64,000 bases of DNA from Micromonosporaceae bacterium KJ-029 (GTDB lineage: Bacteria; Actinomycetota; Actinomycetes; Mycobacteriales; Micromonosporaceae), in assembly GCA_005402585.1 (NCBI GenBank), contig BIFP01000020.1:124001-188000 (forward strand), in the 5' to 3' direction. Position 1 is the first letter of the stretch, and every line of letters begins with the position of its first letter. Below the pieces are notes generated by a model. That model had not been told where the DNA came from. It did no database searches and saw only the letters and a list, made by a program, of their open reading frames with translations. A program made the position numbers and the translations under genes. Shown here in pieces: positions 30,693 to 39,888 of the stretch.

Positions 30693-30796
30693 GCACGACC
30701 GTCTCGCCCACGCCAACGCCCGGTGGCCCGCCGAGGGTCAGCGGACAGCACGCGCGCCACCAGAACCAGACCCTACCGTCCGTGATGACGATCGGC

Positions 30797-33700
30797 TCAG
30801 GACGGTGGTGACGGCGTCAACTCGCCCAACGGATCCTCGCTCAGTGTCGGGTAGGGATCCTCACCGGTCAGTGACGGATCGGTGGTCGGCTGTGGCCGGG
30901 TCCGCTCGTCGTCGATTGCGTTACGCACCTTCACCGATACCAACGAACCGGAGCACTCCTCGGCCGCGGTCTCCGGATCGGGCGACGGCACGACCGCCGG
31001 CTCGCCATCCACCGGCGGCGGTACGCAGGCCGGCGCCCGGACCCAGAGGTCCAGGGTCAACTCGTCCCGCCGCCAGCAGGTGTAGCTGCCCTTCTCCTCC
31101 TGCTCGGGGCAGTAGTTCGGCGTCCACGGCTGCCAGCCGTCCCGGCGAAGCGCGGCCTCGTACACCTGGGTCGTCTCCTCCGGCGCCCGCTCGGAGTTGA
31201 CGGTGCGCTCCCGCAGCCGGCAGTCGAGCAGGCACCAGCGGCTGCCGCTGACGTCGTCGACCGGGTCGGCGGCGGCCCAGGTCGGCACGTCCAGTTCGTC
31301 CAGCGAGGCGAAGACCGGGTCCCGGTTCATCGTCTGCAGGCCGAAGAAGGCGGGAACGCCACCGAGCAGGATCACGCTGACCACGGCCAGGACGACGGCA
31401 CGCAGCCGCTCGTTCCCGGCACTCTGTCGACGCGGTTCCGTACCGGCGCCGGGCAGGTCGTCCTCGAACCGGTCAGGGTCCTCGCGGTCCGGCTCGGCGG
31501 GCCGCCGTACCACCGGCTCCGTCCCGGGTCGAGGCCCGGCCGACTCGGGGGGTGGGACGACGGCGGCGGCCCGGGCCACCGCCGGACCCTCACCGGCCTG
31601 CGGCGGCGGTACCGGTGCGACTCCGGTCGGCTCGGGACGGGCCGGGTTCCGGTGCGGCGGGGCGGCGCGGCCGGCCAGCCGGTCGTCGGGCCGTGGGGGC
31701 GCGGCGGTGGCCCGGGCCACCGCCGGCGACCCGGGTGGCCCGGGTGGTCCGGGACGTTCTCCGGCGGCCCGCACCGGGCCGCCGGGGGCGGAACCAGTCG
31801 GCCCGACGGCGCCCGGCCGGGGCAGCCCGGCCTCGGGCTGGGTCGGACCGCCGTCGCCCCGGGACGGGCCGGCGTCGGGGTGGAGCGGGGCAGTCTCGGG
31901 GCGGGCCGCACCTCGGGCGGGGCCCGGTGGCGGGCCGCCGGCCGCAGCGGCGGACACTCCGTCGGGCCGGGCGGCACCGCGTGCCGGACCGGCCGGCGCA
32001 CCGTCGGGTCGGGCTCCCCTCGCCGGCCCCGGCGGCATCCCGTCGGGCCGGGCGGCCCCGCGCGGCGGGCCGGCCGGTGCGCCGTCCGGGCGAGCGGGCA
32101 CCCGGGTACGGCCGGTCGGCGGCTCGGATCCGGGCCGGCCGATCGGCGGCTCGTTCGCACCCGGTGCAGTCGCGGGTGGTCCGGCCATGGGTGCCGGCTG
32201 CCCGTGACCGGGCGGCGGCCCCTCGGCCCGGCGCGGCCCGCCGACGCCGGGGCGCTCCGGTCCGGGTTCGGCGACCCGGCGTCCGTCACCGGGTGGCCGG
32301 CCCGGCCCAGTGTCGCCGTGCGGGCGGCTCGCCGAGGCCCCCGGGTGGTCCGCGGCGGGGCGGTCACCGACCACCGGCATGCCGACCACCGGCGTGCCGC
32401 TGGCGCGTGCCGCCGGGGCGCCGGGCGGCGTGGCGGGCCGCTTGTTGATGGTCGGCAGTGCCGGGTCGGTGTGGTGGGCGCGGCCGGCCTGCCGCAGCCA
32501 GTCGGCCGGCCGCTCCGGGCGGCCGGCCCGGCCGTCGCCGGCTCGCGGGACCGTCGGCCGTTCTCCGGTGTCACCGCCGGCCGTACCGCTCGTCGGCTCG
32601 TCGTCGGCCGCGCGCCGGCCCCGGGCCGGCGTCTCCTCCGCATCGGCCGCGCGGCGTCCCCGCACCGGCGCGTCCGTCGTGCCGGCCGACCGGCGGCCGG
32701 CGGCCGGCGGCGTCTCCACCTCCGGCGCTGCCCGGCGGCCCCGCGCTGGCGGCGCCGGCTCGTCCGGTGCGGCGCGGCGTCCCCGTGGCGCGTCCTCGCC
32801 ATGTTCCGGGGCGGCGGCGGTGCCGGACGACGCGCCGGGAAGCGGCGGTGCGTTGCCGGACAGCGGTACCACCGGCTGGTCGCCGGCAGGCTCAGCGGCG
32901 CGCCGGCGGCCGGCCCGCCGGCCGTCAGCCCGGGCACCGGTCGGACCGCTCGGTGCGGCGTTGGGGGGCGTCGGGCCTGGCGCCGGCCAGCCAGGAACGC
33001 TGCCAGCCGGGTCGGTCGGGGGCGTGGAGCCTGGCGCCGGCCAGCCAGGAACGCCGCCGGCCGGATCGGTCGAGGGCGTCGGGCCCGCCGCGGCCCGTCG
33101 GGGGCGTCGGGGTGCCTGCGGGTCCGGGACACCGGCCGGGCCAGGTCCGGCAGCCATTCCGGACGGACCAGGGGCGGGGGTGGGCTCGGCTCCGGCGGGC
33201 GCCACCCGGCGAGGGCCGGCGGGCACGCCGCCCGGCCGGCCGCCGGGCGTCCGGCGCGGTGCGGGCGGGCCCGACACCGGACCGGTCGGCGCTCCGGACA
33301 CCGGGCCGACCGGGGCGCCGGAAATCGGACCGGTCGCCGGCCCGGAGGCGGGACCGGTCGGAACGCCGGGGTTCGGCTCGGCGGGCGACCCGGGCCGCGA
33401 CCGCCGGCCGGGCGGCCCGACGTCGGGCTGCGGCCAGGCGCCGGTGGAGGTGTGCGGCCCGCCGGGTTCGCGATGGCCGGCCCCGGCCGGCCCGGCGGCC
33501 GGCGGCGGAGGGCCGGGATACGGCGGGGTCGCCGCCGGGCGCTCCCGGGGATCAGCGGGCGGCCGGGGGCCGGCAGCGGGCACGGGGCCGGCGGGCGGCA
33601 GAGGGCCGGCGGGCGGCAGAGGGCCGGCGGGCGGCCGAGGAGCCGGGGAGCCCGGCCAGGGGCCGTCGACCGGTCGGGATCGTGGTGGTTCGGCTGCCCC

Positions 33701-34222
33701 CCGGCGCAGCGGCGGCGCGGCGGGCGGGCCGGCCGCCGGATTCGACGGGGTGGCACGGCCCGGCGCCCCCGGCGCACGACCGCCGGTGGCCGCAGGCGGG
33801 ATCGGCCCACCCGGCGGGACCGGCCCACCCGGCGGAACCGACCCGCCCGACGGGACCGGACCACCTGGCGGCAATTGGCCACCCGGCGGCAGCGGCGCCG
33901 AGCGGCCGGTGGGGGCTGGGCCGAGGTGACCGGGAGGGGCCTGGCCGGGGCGGCCGGGAGGAGGTGCCTGGCCGGGGCGGCCCGGACCGGGCGGCGCCGC
34001 CGGGCCCGGACCGGGGGCGGCGGGCGCCTCCGGTGCGGGCGCGACCCCGTCGGGACCCAGCTCGCCGCGCTGCTGCTTGGCCGAGCGCAGGTCGTCGATC
34101 CAGCCCAAGTCCTCGCCAGCACCCGGCTCCTCCGGGGCGGCCTCGGATTTGCCCCGGCCCCAGCGGCGCCCCTTGCCGCGCCGCTCGTCCGGGCCGTCCT
34201 CCGGTCGCTCCGACGATTTCAC
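30797..34222 (-). CDS. Giant proline/glycine/alanine-rich single-pass membrane protein
   Basis: 1141 residues. The first roughly 940 are low complexity and probably disordered, built of imperfect repeats such as [22 protein letters not shown] and [11 protein letters not shown]. One membrane helix follows ([19 protein letters not shown], about residues 943-962). The extracellular tail of about 178 residues has six cysteines and looks folded. The charged motif [16 protein letters not shown] is at the N-terminus. GTG start overlaps the rarA stop (GTGA). Not recognised; a cytoplasmic scaffold linked to an envelope domain is the inference. EF-P dependence is likely. Confidence 0.75.
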   Translation of the reverse strand: MKSSERPEDGPDERRGKGRRWGRGKSEAAPEEPGAGEDLGWIDDLRSAKQQRGELGPDGVAPAPEAPAAPGPGPAAPPGPGRPGQAPPPGRPGQAPPGHLGPAPTGRSAPLPPGGQLPPGGPVPSGGSVPPGGPVPPGGPIPPAATGGRAPGAPGRATPSNPAAGPPAAPPLRRGAAEPPRSRPVDGPWPGSPAPRPPAGPLPPAGPLPPAGPVPAAGPRPPADPRERPAATPPYPGPPPPAAGPAGAGHREPGGPHTSTGAWPQPDVGPPGRRSRPGSPAEPNPGVPTGPASGPATGPISGAPVGPVSGAPTGPVSGPPAPRRTPGGRPGGVPAGPRRVAPAGAEPTPAPGPSGMAAGPGPAGVPDPQAPRRPRRAAAGPTPSTDPAGGVPGWPAPGSTPPTDPAGSVPGWPAPGPTPPNAAPSGPTGARADGRRAGRRRAAEPAGDQPVVPLSGNAPPLPGASSGTAAAPEHGEDAPRGRRAAPDEPAPPARGRRAAPEVETPPAAGRRSAGTTDAPVRGRRAADAEETPARGRRAADDEPTSGTAGGDTGERPTVPRAGDGRAGRPERPADWLRQAGRAHHTDPALPTINKRPATPPGAPAARASGTPVVGMPVVGDRPAADHPGASASRPHGDTGPGRPPGDGRRVAEPGPERPGVGGPRRAEGPPPGHGQPAPMAGPPATAPGANEPPIGRPGSEPPTGRTRVPARPDGAPAGPPRGAARPDGMPPGPARGARPDGAPAGPARGAARPDGVSAAAAGGPPPGPARGAARPETAPLHPDAGPSRGDGGPTQPEAGLPRPGAVGPTGSAPGGPVRAAGERPGPPGPPGSPAVARATAAPPRPDDRLAGRAAPPHRNPARPEPTGVAPVPPPQAGEGPAVARAAAVVPPPESAGPRPGTEPVVRRPAEPDREDPDRFEDDLPGAGTEPRRQSAGNERLRAVVLAVVSVILLGGVPAFFGLQTMNRDPVFASLDELDVPTWAAADPVDDVSGSRWCLLDCRLRERTVNSERAPEETTQVYEAALRRDGWQPWTPNYCPEQEEKGSYTCWRRDELTLDLWVRAPACVPPPVDGEPAVVPSPDPETAAEECSGSLVSVKVRNAIDDERTRPQPTTDPSLTGEDPYPTLSEDPLGELTPSPPS

Positions 34223-35742
34223 TGTTGACCCTTCCCGTCGGCGCTACCGCCGACCTCATCCGCCGCGCCAGCTTCCGTGGCCGGCTGCCGGCTGCGGTCG
34301 ACTCCGGACGGCGCCGGCGCCTCGGCCCGGCCGCCCACCGGCGACGCTTCCGCACGGGCCGGGACGGGCAGCCCGCGGACGATCCGGCGCAGCAACGGCA
34401 ACCGGGTGGCCACCGATCGCTCCGCACCGTGCTGGCTCGGCCGGTAGTAGTCGGTGCCGACCAGGTCGTCCGGTACGTACTGCTGGCCGACCACGCCCCG
34501 CTGGTCGTCGTGCGGGTAGCGGTACCCGATGCCGTGTCCGAGCCCCCGGGCGCCGGCGTAGTGCGCGTCGCGCAGGCCACGGGGCACCGGGCCACCCCGG
34601 CCGGCCCGCACGTCGGCGATCGCGGCCCCGATCGCGGTGGTGGCCGAATTCGACTTCGGTGCGGTGGCCAGGTGGATCACCGCCTGGGCGAGGTTGAGCT
34701 GTGCCTCGGGCAGGCCGACGTACTCCACCGCGTGGGCGGCGGCGGTGGCCACGCCGAGGGCAGCCGGGTCGGCCATCCCGACGTCCTCGCTGGCGAAGAT
34801 GACCAGCCGTCGGGCGATGAACCGCGCGTCCTCCCCGGCGACCAGCATCCGGGCCAGCCAGTGCAGCGCGGCGTCCACGTCCGAGCCGCGCATGCTCTTG
34901 ATGAAGGCGCTGGTCACGTCGTAGTGGGCGTCGCCCGCGCGGTCGTAGCGGACAGCTGCTGTGTCCACCGCCCGCTCGGCCGTGGCCAGGTCGATCCGCC
35001 CGCTGCCGAGCGCGGTGGCCGAGCCGGCGGCGGCCTCCAACGCGGTGAGCGCCTTTCGGACGTCCCCACCGGCCAGGCGGACGAGGTGGTCCTCGGCCTC
35101 CGGCGTGAGGGTGAGCGCACCGGCCAGCCCGCGCTCGTCGGTCATTGCCCGGCGCAGCAGGCCCCGCACCGCCGCGTCGTCGAGGGGCTGGAGGGTGAGC
35201 AGCACGCACCGCGACAGCAGCGGAGAGATGACCGAGAAGTACGGGTTCTCCGTGGTGGCCGCGAGCAGCGTGACGGTGCGGTCCTCGACCGCGGCGAGCA
35301 GCGAATCCTGTTGGGTCTTGCTGAACCGGTGCACCTCGTCGATGAAGAGCACCGTCGGTGGGCCGCCCGAGCGCCGCTGCCGCCGGGCGGTGTCGATCAC
35401 GGCCCGGACGTCCTTCACCCCTGCCGAGAGCGCCGACATCGCGACGAAACGCCGGTCGGTTGCCCCGGCCACCAGATGGGCGATGGTGGTCTTGCCGCTG
35501 CCGGGCGGACCCCACAGGATGACCGACATCGGCGCGCTGCCGGCGACGAGCTGCCGCAGGGGTGCCCCGGGGGTGAGCAGGTGCTCCTGACCCACCAGTT
35601 CGTCCAGGTCCGCCGGGCGCATCCGGACCGGCAACGGCGCGTCCGGCGCGACCGCGGTGAAGCCGCCCACGCCGCCGGAACCCGCGAGCGCACTGGACGC
35701 TGCGGCGGGTTCACCGAGGGTGAAGAGGGCATCGGACTCCAT
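34219..35742 (-). CDS. rarA: Replication-associated recombination protein A (RarA/MgsA AAA+ ATPase)
   Basis: 507 residues from the ATG at 35742 ([10 protein letters not shown]); a TTG start 30 nt earlier is less likely. The AAA+ domain has Walker [10 protein letters not shown], Walker B FIDEVHRF and sensor 1 [11 protein letters not shown]-terminal tetramerisation region follows (GYRYPHDD). It works at stalled replication forks. The last 60 residues are an Ala/Gly-rich extension beyond the usual family end. GTGA overlap with the proline-rich gene. Confidence 0.93.
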   Translation of the reverse strand: MESDALFTLGEPAAASSALAGSGGVGGFTAVAPDAPLPVRMRPADLDELVGQEHLLTPGAPLRQLVAGSAPMSVILWGPPGSGKTTIAHLVAGATDRRFVAMSALSAGVKDVRAVIDTARRQRRSGGPPTVLFIDEVHRFSKTQQDSLLAAVEDRTVTLLAATTENPYFSVISPLLSRCVLLTLQPLDDAAVRGLLRRAMTDERGLAGALTLTPEAEDHLVRLAGGDVRKALTALEAAAGSATALGSGRIDLATAERAVDTAAVRYDRAGDAHYDVTSAFIKSMRGSDVDAALHWLARMLVAGEDARFIARRLVIFASEDVGMADPAALGVATAAAHAVEYVGLPEAQLNLAQAVIHLATAPKSNSATTAIGAAIADVRAGRGGPVPRGLRDAHYAGARGLGHGIGYRYPHDDQRGVVGQQYVPDDLVGTDYYRPSQHGAERSVATRLPLLRRIVRGLPVPARAEASPVGGRAEAPAPSGVDRSRQPATEAGAADEVGGSADGKGQQ

Positions 35743-35817
35743 CACGAAGACAGTACCGGGCTCGGCCGGCAACGCCGGAATCGCGCCGCCGACCGAGCCC
35801 GCGATGATCGTTCTCGG

Positions 35818-36021
35818 TCAGCCGCGGCCCGGGCGGCGCCCCCGGTACCAGCGGCCACCACCGCCCCTGCGGCCGAAGCCGGCCAGATGGAGCGCGAGCA
35901 GCAGCAGGCCGATCAGTACGAGGGTGTGCCAGCTGAAAAGGTCCGGCGCTCCGAGGTTGTTGTCCAGCAGGTCGAGCAGCAGGGCAAAGCCGAAGACCAC
36001 GGCCGCGGCGATGGCGAGCAT
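35818..36021 (-). CDS. Small two-helix membrane protein
   Basis: 67 residues from the ATG at 36021 (GGAGGAACGAC upstream). Two membrane helices (AIAAAVVFGFALLLDLL and TLVLIGLLLLALHLAG) separated by a short loop, and a basic Gly/Arg tail ([17 protein letters not shown]). Conserved-looking but unnamed. Convergent neighbours are absent; it lies 75 nt upstream of rarA and 128 nt from the divergent GNAT gene. Confidence 0.75.
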   Translation of the reverse strand: MLAIAAAVVFGFALLLDLLDNNLGAPDLFSWHTLVLIGLLLLALHLAGFGRRGGGGRWYRGRRPGRG

Positions 36022-36149
36022 GTCGTTCCTCCGGTGGGGGCTCCAGTAGGTCGGCGCTGGATGTACCCGATCGGTCGGCTCGCCAATCTCCACGGTGGAT
36101 ACACCCGGCCCGGGCATCGCCGGCGCGGCACCGGGCCTAGGCTGACTTC

Positions 36150-36890
36150 ATGATCATCGCCGACGAGGTCCTCGACGGGCGGGACGCCGTCCTGGCCGCC
36201 GTGGACCGTCACCCGTTCGTCCGGCACTCCCTGCCCCGGCACAAGCCGGCGCGGGGCTGGCGAGTCGGCGACGCCGTGTGCTGGCTGCTCCCCACCGCCC
36301 GGGGTCCGGTGGGTGGCGCGATCGGGACGCCGGACCGCGCGGTCGAGCTGGCCGGCGCGCTGGCGACCGAGCGAATGTTCGGCACCGGACGATGGGTGCA
36401 TCTGCCCCGGCTGGATCCGGCCACGCTCGGCACCGGCCCGGTCGTGGAGGCGTACGAGGACTGGAACTTTCTCTGGACGACCACGGCGTCGCCGCCGCAG
36501 CCCGGCGAGGAGCGGGTGGTCCGGTTGACCGAGGCGGACCACCCGGCGCTGACCGCCCTGATCGACGAGTCGTTTCCGACCAGCACCGCGCGCCCCGGCG
36601 ATCCGCGCGTGGTCGACTGGTACGGCATCCGCGACGGCGACCGGCTGATCGCCTGCGGTGCCGACCGCACCCGGGGCGAGGTCGGTTTCCTCGCCGGGCT
36701 GACCGTGGCGCCGGAGTACCGGGGCCGCGGGCTGGGCGCGGCGCTCACCGCCGGCATGACCCGGGCGCTGGCCGCCCGGTACGACACGGTGGCGCTGGGC
36801 GTCTACCCGGTCAACGCGGCGGCGATCCGGCTCTACCGGCGGCTCGGCTACACCGGCACCTTCCCGCTCACCTCGGTCCGCTTCGGCTGA
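36150..36890 (+). CDS. GNAT-family N-acetyltransferase
   Basis: 246 residues. The C-terminal GNAT domain shows the acetyl-CoA pyrophosphate loop LTVAPEYRGRGLGAALT and the following ALGVYPVNAAAIRLYRRLGY. The N-terminal 120 residues form a second, less conserved domain, as in two-domain GNAT proteins. Substrate unknown. Its last 43 nt overlap the 3' end of the MFS gene on the opposite strand. Confidence 0.85.
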   Translation: MIIADEVLDGRDAVLAAVDRHPFVRHSLPRHKPARGWRVGDAVCWLLPTARGPVGGAIGTPDRAVELAGALATERMFGTGRWVHLPRLDPATLGTGPVVEAYEDWNFLWTTTASPPQPGEERVVRLTEADHPALTALIDESFPTSTARPGDPRVVDWYGIRDGDRLIACGADRTRGEVGFLAGLTVAPEYRGRGLGAALTAGMTRALAARYDTVALGVYPVNAAAIRLYRRLGYTGTFPLTSVRFG

Positions 36891-38131
36891 CCGTCGGCCA
36901 CCCGGCCGGCCCGCCAGGCGGGCAGGTAGAGCGGCGCGGCGACGGCCAGCACCACCGCGCCGACCAGCATCGCGGTACTCACCCCGGCCCGGTCGCCGAT
37001 CATCCCGAGCAGCACGCCGCCCAGCGCCCCGGCCGGCATGGCCACCATCGAGTTCACCGAGATCACGCTGGTCCGGTAGGGGCCGTCGACCTGCCGGTGC
37101 AACAGTCCCATGTGCAGCGGGTTCGAGGCGCCGTGCACGGCGTAGCAGGCGAAGAAGGCGACCAGCACCCCGACCGGACCGGCGAGCAGGGCCATCCCGA
37201 CCACGGTGACCCCCTGCACGATCCGCAGCAGGGCGGCACCGGGTGCGGAACCGAGCCAGCGGATCAGCAGCGGGGTGAGCGCCGCGCCCCCGGCGGAGGC
37301 GAGCCACGCCACGGTGCTGCCCGGGCCGAGCAGGGCGGCGGCCCGGTCGGCGTCGCCCAACACGTCGGCCAGCCGGATCGGCAGCAGGTTCTCGAAGGTG
37401 ACCATGCCGAAGCCCCAGAACAGCTCGACCGCCACCAGGGCGAGCAGCACCCGGGATCGGCGCAGCAGGCCGAACGCCTCGCCGACCATCCGTGGGGCGC
37501 TGCGGATCGAGGCTCGCAGCGCGCCCGGCCCGGCCGCCGGCCGCTCCTCCACCAGCAGGGTCAGCAGCGCCGTCAGGTAGATCACCTGGAACACGGCGGC
37601 GGTCACGACCGGCACGGTGAGGGCGCTGAGCGGGCCCATCGGGCCGAGGGCCACCAGGCCGCCGCTGAGCAGGGCGCCGGCCGCGACGCTCAGGCCCAGC
37701 ACCGTGCCGCCCTGGCCGAGCCCCTTCTCGTAGACGGCGTCCGGGTCGGCGGCCAGGGTGCTGTCGACGTACCACGACTCCAGCGGGCCGCTGTCCAGGG
37801 CGCGGAACACGCCCTGCAACGCCCAGACGGCGACCAGCAGGGCGAACGAGTCCGCCACCACCAGCAGGGCCACCGAGGCGAGATTGATCACGCTGGCCAC
37901 CACCAGCACCGGTTTGCGGCCCAGCGCGTCGGCGAACCCGCCGGTCGGCAGTTCCAGGGCGAGCACCATCACGCCCTGGGCGGCGATGGCCAGGCCGATC
38001 TGGGCCAGCGTCAGCCCCCGCTCCTGCATGAGCAGGATGAAGACCGGGATCATCAGGCCGACCGGCAGCCAGCGCAGGCCGTGCAGGACCAGGTATCGAC
38101 GCCGGACCTGGCGTACGGACAGGCCACTCAT
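36848..38131 (-). CDS. MFS transporter
   Basis: 427 residues with about 12 hydrophobic helices. The inter-helix motif GGFADALGRKPVLVV is the MFS motif A. It probably exports a small molecule. The ATG overlaps the stop of the ArsR gene (ATGA), so regulator and pump are co-translated. Its 3' end overlaps the GNAT gene tail to tail. Confidence 0.88.
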   Translation of the reverse strand: MSGLSVRQVRRRYLVLHGLRWLPVGLMIPVFILLMQERGLTLAQIGLAIAAQGVMVLALELPTGGFADALGRKPVLVVASVINLASVALLVVADSFALLVAVWALQGVFRALDSGPLESWYVDSTLAADPDAVYEKGLGQGGTVLGLSVAAGALLSGGLVALGPMGPLSALTVPVVTAAVFQVIYLTALLTLLVEERPAAGPGALRASIRSAPRMVGEAFGLLRRSRVLLALVAVELFWGFGMVTFENLLPIRLADVLGDADRAAALLGPGSTVAWLASAGGAALTPLLIRWLGSAPGAALLRIVQGVTVVGMALLAGPVGVLVAFFACYAVHGASNPLHMGLLHRQVDGPYRTSVISVNSMVAMPAGALGGVLLGMIGDRAGVSTAMLVGAVVLAVAAPLYLPAWRAGRVADGQPKRTEVSGKVPV

Positions 38132-38721
38132 CGCTTGCTCCCCAGCAGCAGCGGAAAGGAGCCAAGGAAGATGTACACCTGCTCGGCGCCGGGCTCACCC
38201 GGGTCGGCCTCCGCGCGGTAGCGCTCGAGGAGCTGCCACACCTCCGCGTTGAGCGCCTCCAGCCGGCTGGACGAGATGGTCATGAAGGAGTCGCTCATGC
38301 CGAACGCGTCGCGCCAGGCCGGCGGCCACTGGTCGCGTACGGCGAACCACCGCTCGGCGTGTTCGACGAAGAGGCGCACCTGCTCGGCCTGGATCCACTC
38401 GATCGCGGCCCGGGCGTCCGGGTCGTCGTCGAAGTCGGTGGCCTCCCAGTTGGTGACGTCGTGCGCGGCCCGCCACCAGCGCTGCCGGCCGGTGCCCCGG
38501 TCGGGTTCCTCGGTGACAAGTCCCACCTCGGCCAGCTGGCGCAGGTGGTAGCTGGTCGCGCCGGTGTTGGTGTCGAGCAGCTCGGCGAGGGTGGTGGCCG
38601 TGGCCGGCCCCTGCACGCGCAGCGCACCGAGCAGCCGGGTACGCAGTGGATGCGCCAGCGCGCGGACCTGCCGGTGATCGATCCGCACCCGGCGCGGTGC
38701 GGTCTTCTCGTCGTTCCCCAT
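38128..38721 (-). CDS. ArsR-family winged-helix regulator of the MFS gene
   Basis: 197 residues from the ATG at 38721. HTH: VRALAHPLRTRLLGALRVQG then TATTLAELLDTNTGATSYHLRQL with the recognition helix near residues 50-60. A C-terminal domain of about 100 residues (WEATDFDDDPDARAAIEW...) is larger than simple metal sensors and has no cysteine pair, so it probably senses an organic ligand. A 45-bp palindrome overlaps its promoter, and no Shine-Dalgarno is seen, so translation may be leaderless. Confidence 0.88.
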   Translation of the reverse strand: MGNDEKTAPRRVRIDHRQVRALAHPLRTRLLGALRVQGPATATTLAELLDTNTGATSYHLRQLAEVGLVTEEPDRGTGRQRWWRAAHDVTNWEATDFDDDPDARAAIEWIQAEQVRLFVEHAERWFAVRDQWPPAWRDAFGMSDSFMTISSSRLEALNAEVWQLLERYRAEADPGEPGAEQVYIFLGSFPLLLGSKR

Positions 38722-38736
38722 GTCTGCACAATATCT

Positions 38737-38781
38737 GTGCACACTTCCTATGCACAAGACTTGTGCATAGGAAGTGTGCAC
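38737..38781. promoter_or_regulatory. 45-bp perfect palindrome, operator of the ArsR-MFS operon
   Basis: The 22-bp arms 38737-38758 and 38760-38781 are exact inverted copies around one central base. They include TGTGCA/TGCACA half-sites at 38738, 38751, 38762 and 38775, and a further TGCACA at 38725 outside the palindrome. On the minus strand a TTGTGC (38757-38752), an 18-nt spacer and TATTGT (38733-38728) end 6 nt before the ArsR ATG, fitting a promoter for a leaderless mRNA overlapped by the operator. Binding is inferred. Confidence 0.8.
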
Positions 38782-38812
38782 CATCCGGCGGTGCGGGCTG
38801 CCCGACAATCCC

Positions 38813-39625
38813 TCAGCCGGCGAGCAGTTCGATGACGCCGCGCAGCCGGGTGCGCAGCAGGACGGCGGCGCGGGCGGAATCGAGGCGTACGTCGGTGGGA
38901 CGAACCAGGCCGGCGGCTGCAGCGGTGGTGGTCTTCAGGCCGGCCGGGTCGAGGCCCAACCGGCGGGCCACCAACCGGCCCAGCTCCGCCCGGCTGACGG
39001 CCTCCGGCCCGGCCACGTTGAGCGGCCCCGCGTAGTCGGACGGCACCAGTTCGAGCAGGGCGGCGGCGAGGTCGGCGACGTCGACCGGGCAGCGGATCTG
39101 GTCGGTGAACAGGGCCGCCCCGCCGGCCAGGGCGTCCCGGCAGAGCTGGATCTGGTGGCTCCCCTCCCCGAGGATCAGCGAGGTACGCACCAGCACGGCG
39201 GCGGGATCGATCGCTCGCACCGCCGTCTCGGCGGCCGCCTTCGCCGCGCCGTACGGGAAGATCGGGGTGGGCGCGTCGTCGTCGGCGTACGCCTCGGGGC
39301 GCCCGGCGTGCAGTGCGTCGCTGGACACGTGCACCAGCCGCGCCCCCACCTCGGCGGCGGCATACGCGACATGGGCCGCCCCGTCCGCGGTGACCGCCCA
39401 GTCGGCGTACCGGTAGGCGGTGTTGACCACGGCGTCCGGGCGTACCTCCGCCACCAGCGCACGCACCGCGGGCCGGTCGGTCACGTCGAGCCGCCGCGCC
39501 GCCACGCCCGGCACCCCGACCTCAGCGGCGTGGTACGTCCCCACCACGCGCCACCCGGCGACAACCCCCTGCCGACACACCTCCCGCCCGACAAACCCGC
39601 TACCACCCACCACCAACAACCGCAT
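38813..39625 (-). CDS. RmlD-like NAD(P)-dependent sugar reductase/epimerase
   Basis: 270 residues from the ATG at 39625 with GGAGGAG upstream. MRLLVVGGSGFVGREV is the Rossmann glycine loop; VHVSSDALHAG, and IFPYGAAKAAAE with the active-site Tyr-x3-Lys, are extended-SDR motifs, closest to dTDP-4-dehydrorhamnose reductase. No other rhamnose gene is near, so the substrate is uncertain. It lies between aspS and the ArsR gene. Confidence 0.82.
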   Translation of the reverse strand: MRLLVVGGSGFVGREVCRQGVVAGWRVVGTYHAAEVGVPGVAARRLDVTDRPAVRALVAEVRPDAVVNTAYRYADWAVTADGAAHVAYAAAEVGARLVHVSSDALHAGRPEAYADDDAPTPIFPYGAAKAAAETAVRAIDPAAVLVRTSLILGEGSHQIQLCRDALAGGAALFTDQIRCPVDVADLAAALLELVPSDYAGPLNVAGPEAVSRAELGRLVARRLGLDPAGLKTTTAAAAGLVRPTDVRLDSARAAVLLRTRLRGVIELLAG

Positions 39626-39642
39626 CGACTCTCCTCCCCATA

Positions 39643-39805
39643 AGAGAGACCGGCAATAGGACTGGCGGGGCTGCGGCGCGCCCTGGCACTTCGGCTGGCG
39701 GCGTTGTCGTCGTCGGCCATGCAACACCGGCATGGCCTCCTCCTCCGCCTTGCCACCCTCGGCCAGGACCCGCCTCGCCTCCACCGCCCTATTGCCGGTC
39801 TCTCT
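39643..39805. mobile_element. MITE-like element with 18-bp terminal inverted repeats
   Basis: 39643-39660 reads AGAGAGACCGGCAATAGG, and 39788-39805 is its exact inverted copy. They enclose 127 bp without a convincing gene, containing an inner GCCATGC/GCATGGC repeat. Size (163 bp) and perfect ends fit a small non-autonomous element, but no target-site duplication was found, and it could instead be a very long-loop hairpin. Confidence 0.45.
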
Positions 39806-39813
39806 AAAACCGT

Positions 39814-39871
39814 CGATCATGAAGTTGGCGGGGCGACACGCCGAAGCGCGGCCCCGCCAACTTCATGATCG
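39814..39871. terminator. Hairpin after aspS
   Basis: CGATCATGAAGTTGGCGGGGC (21 nt) at 39814-39834 and its perfect inverted copy at 39851-39871 enclose a 16-nt loop, 17 nt after the aspS stop. GATC-starting arms recall the hairpins at 24439 and 44064. Confidence 0.8.
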
Positions 39872-39888
39872 GCCAGTGGAGGAAACGG

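Noticed and set aside
32458..36153. Very long plus-strand open frames (1231 codons here, 1133 codons at 27799-31200, and many others)
   Set aside because: They lie opposite recognisable minus-strand genes. High GC makes stops rare, and their translations are Arg/Gly/Pro-rich with no family motifs.
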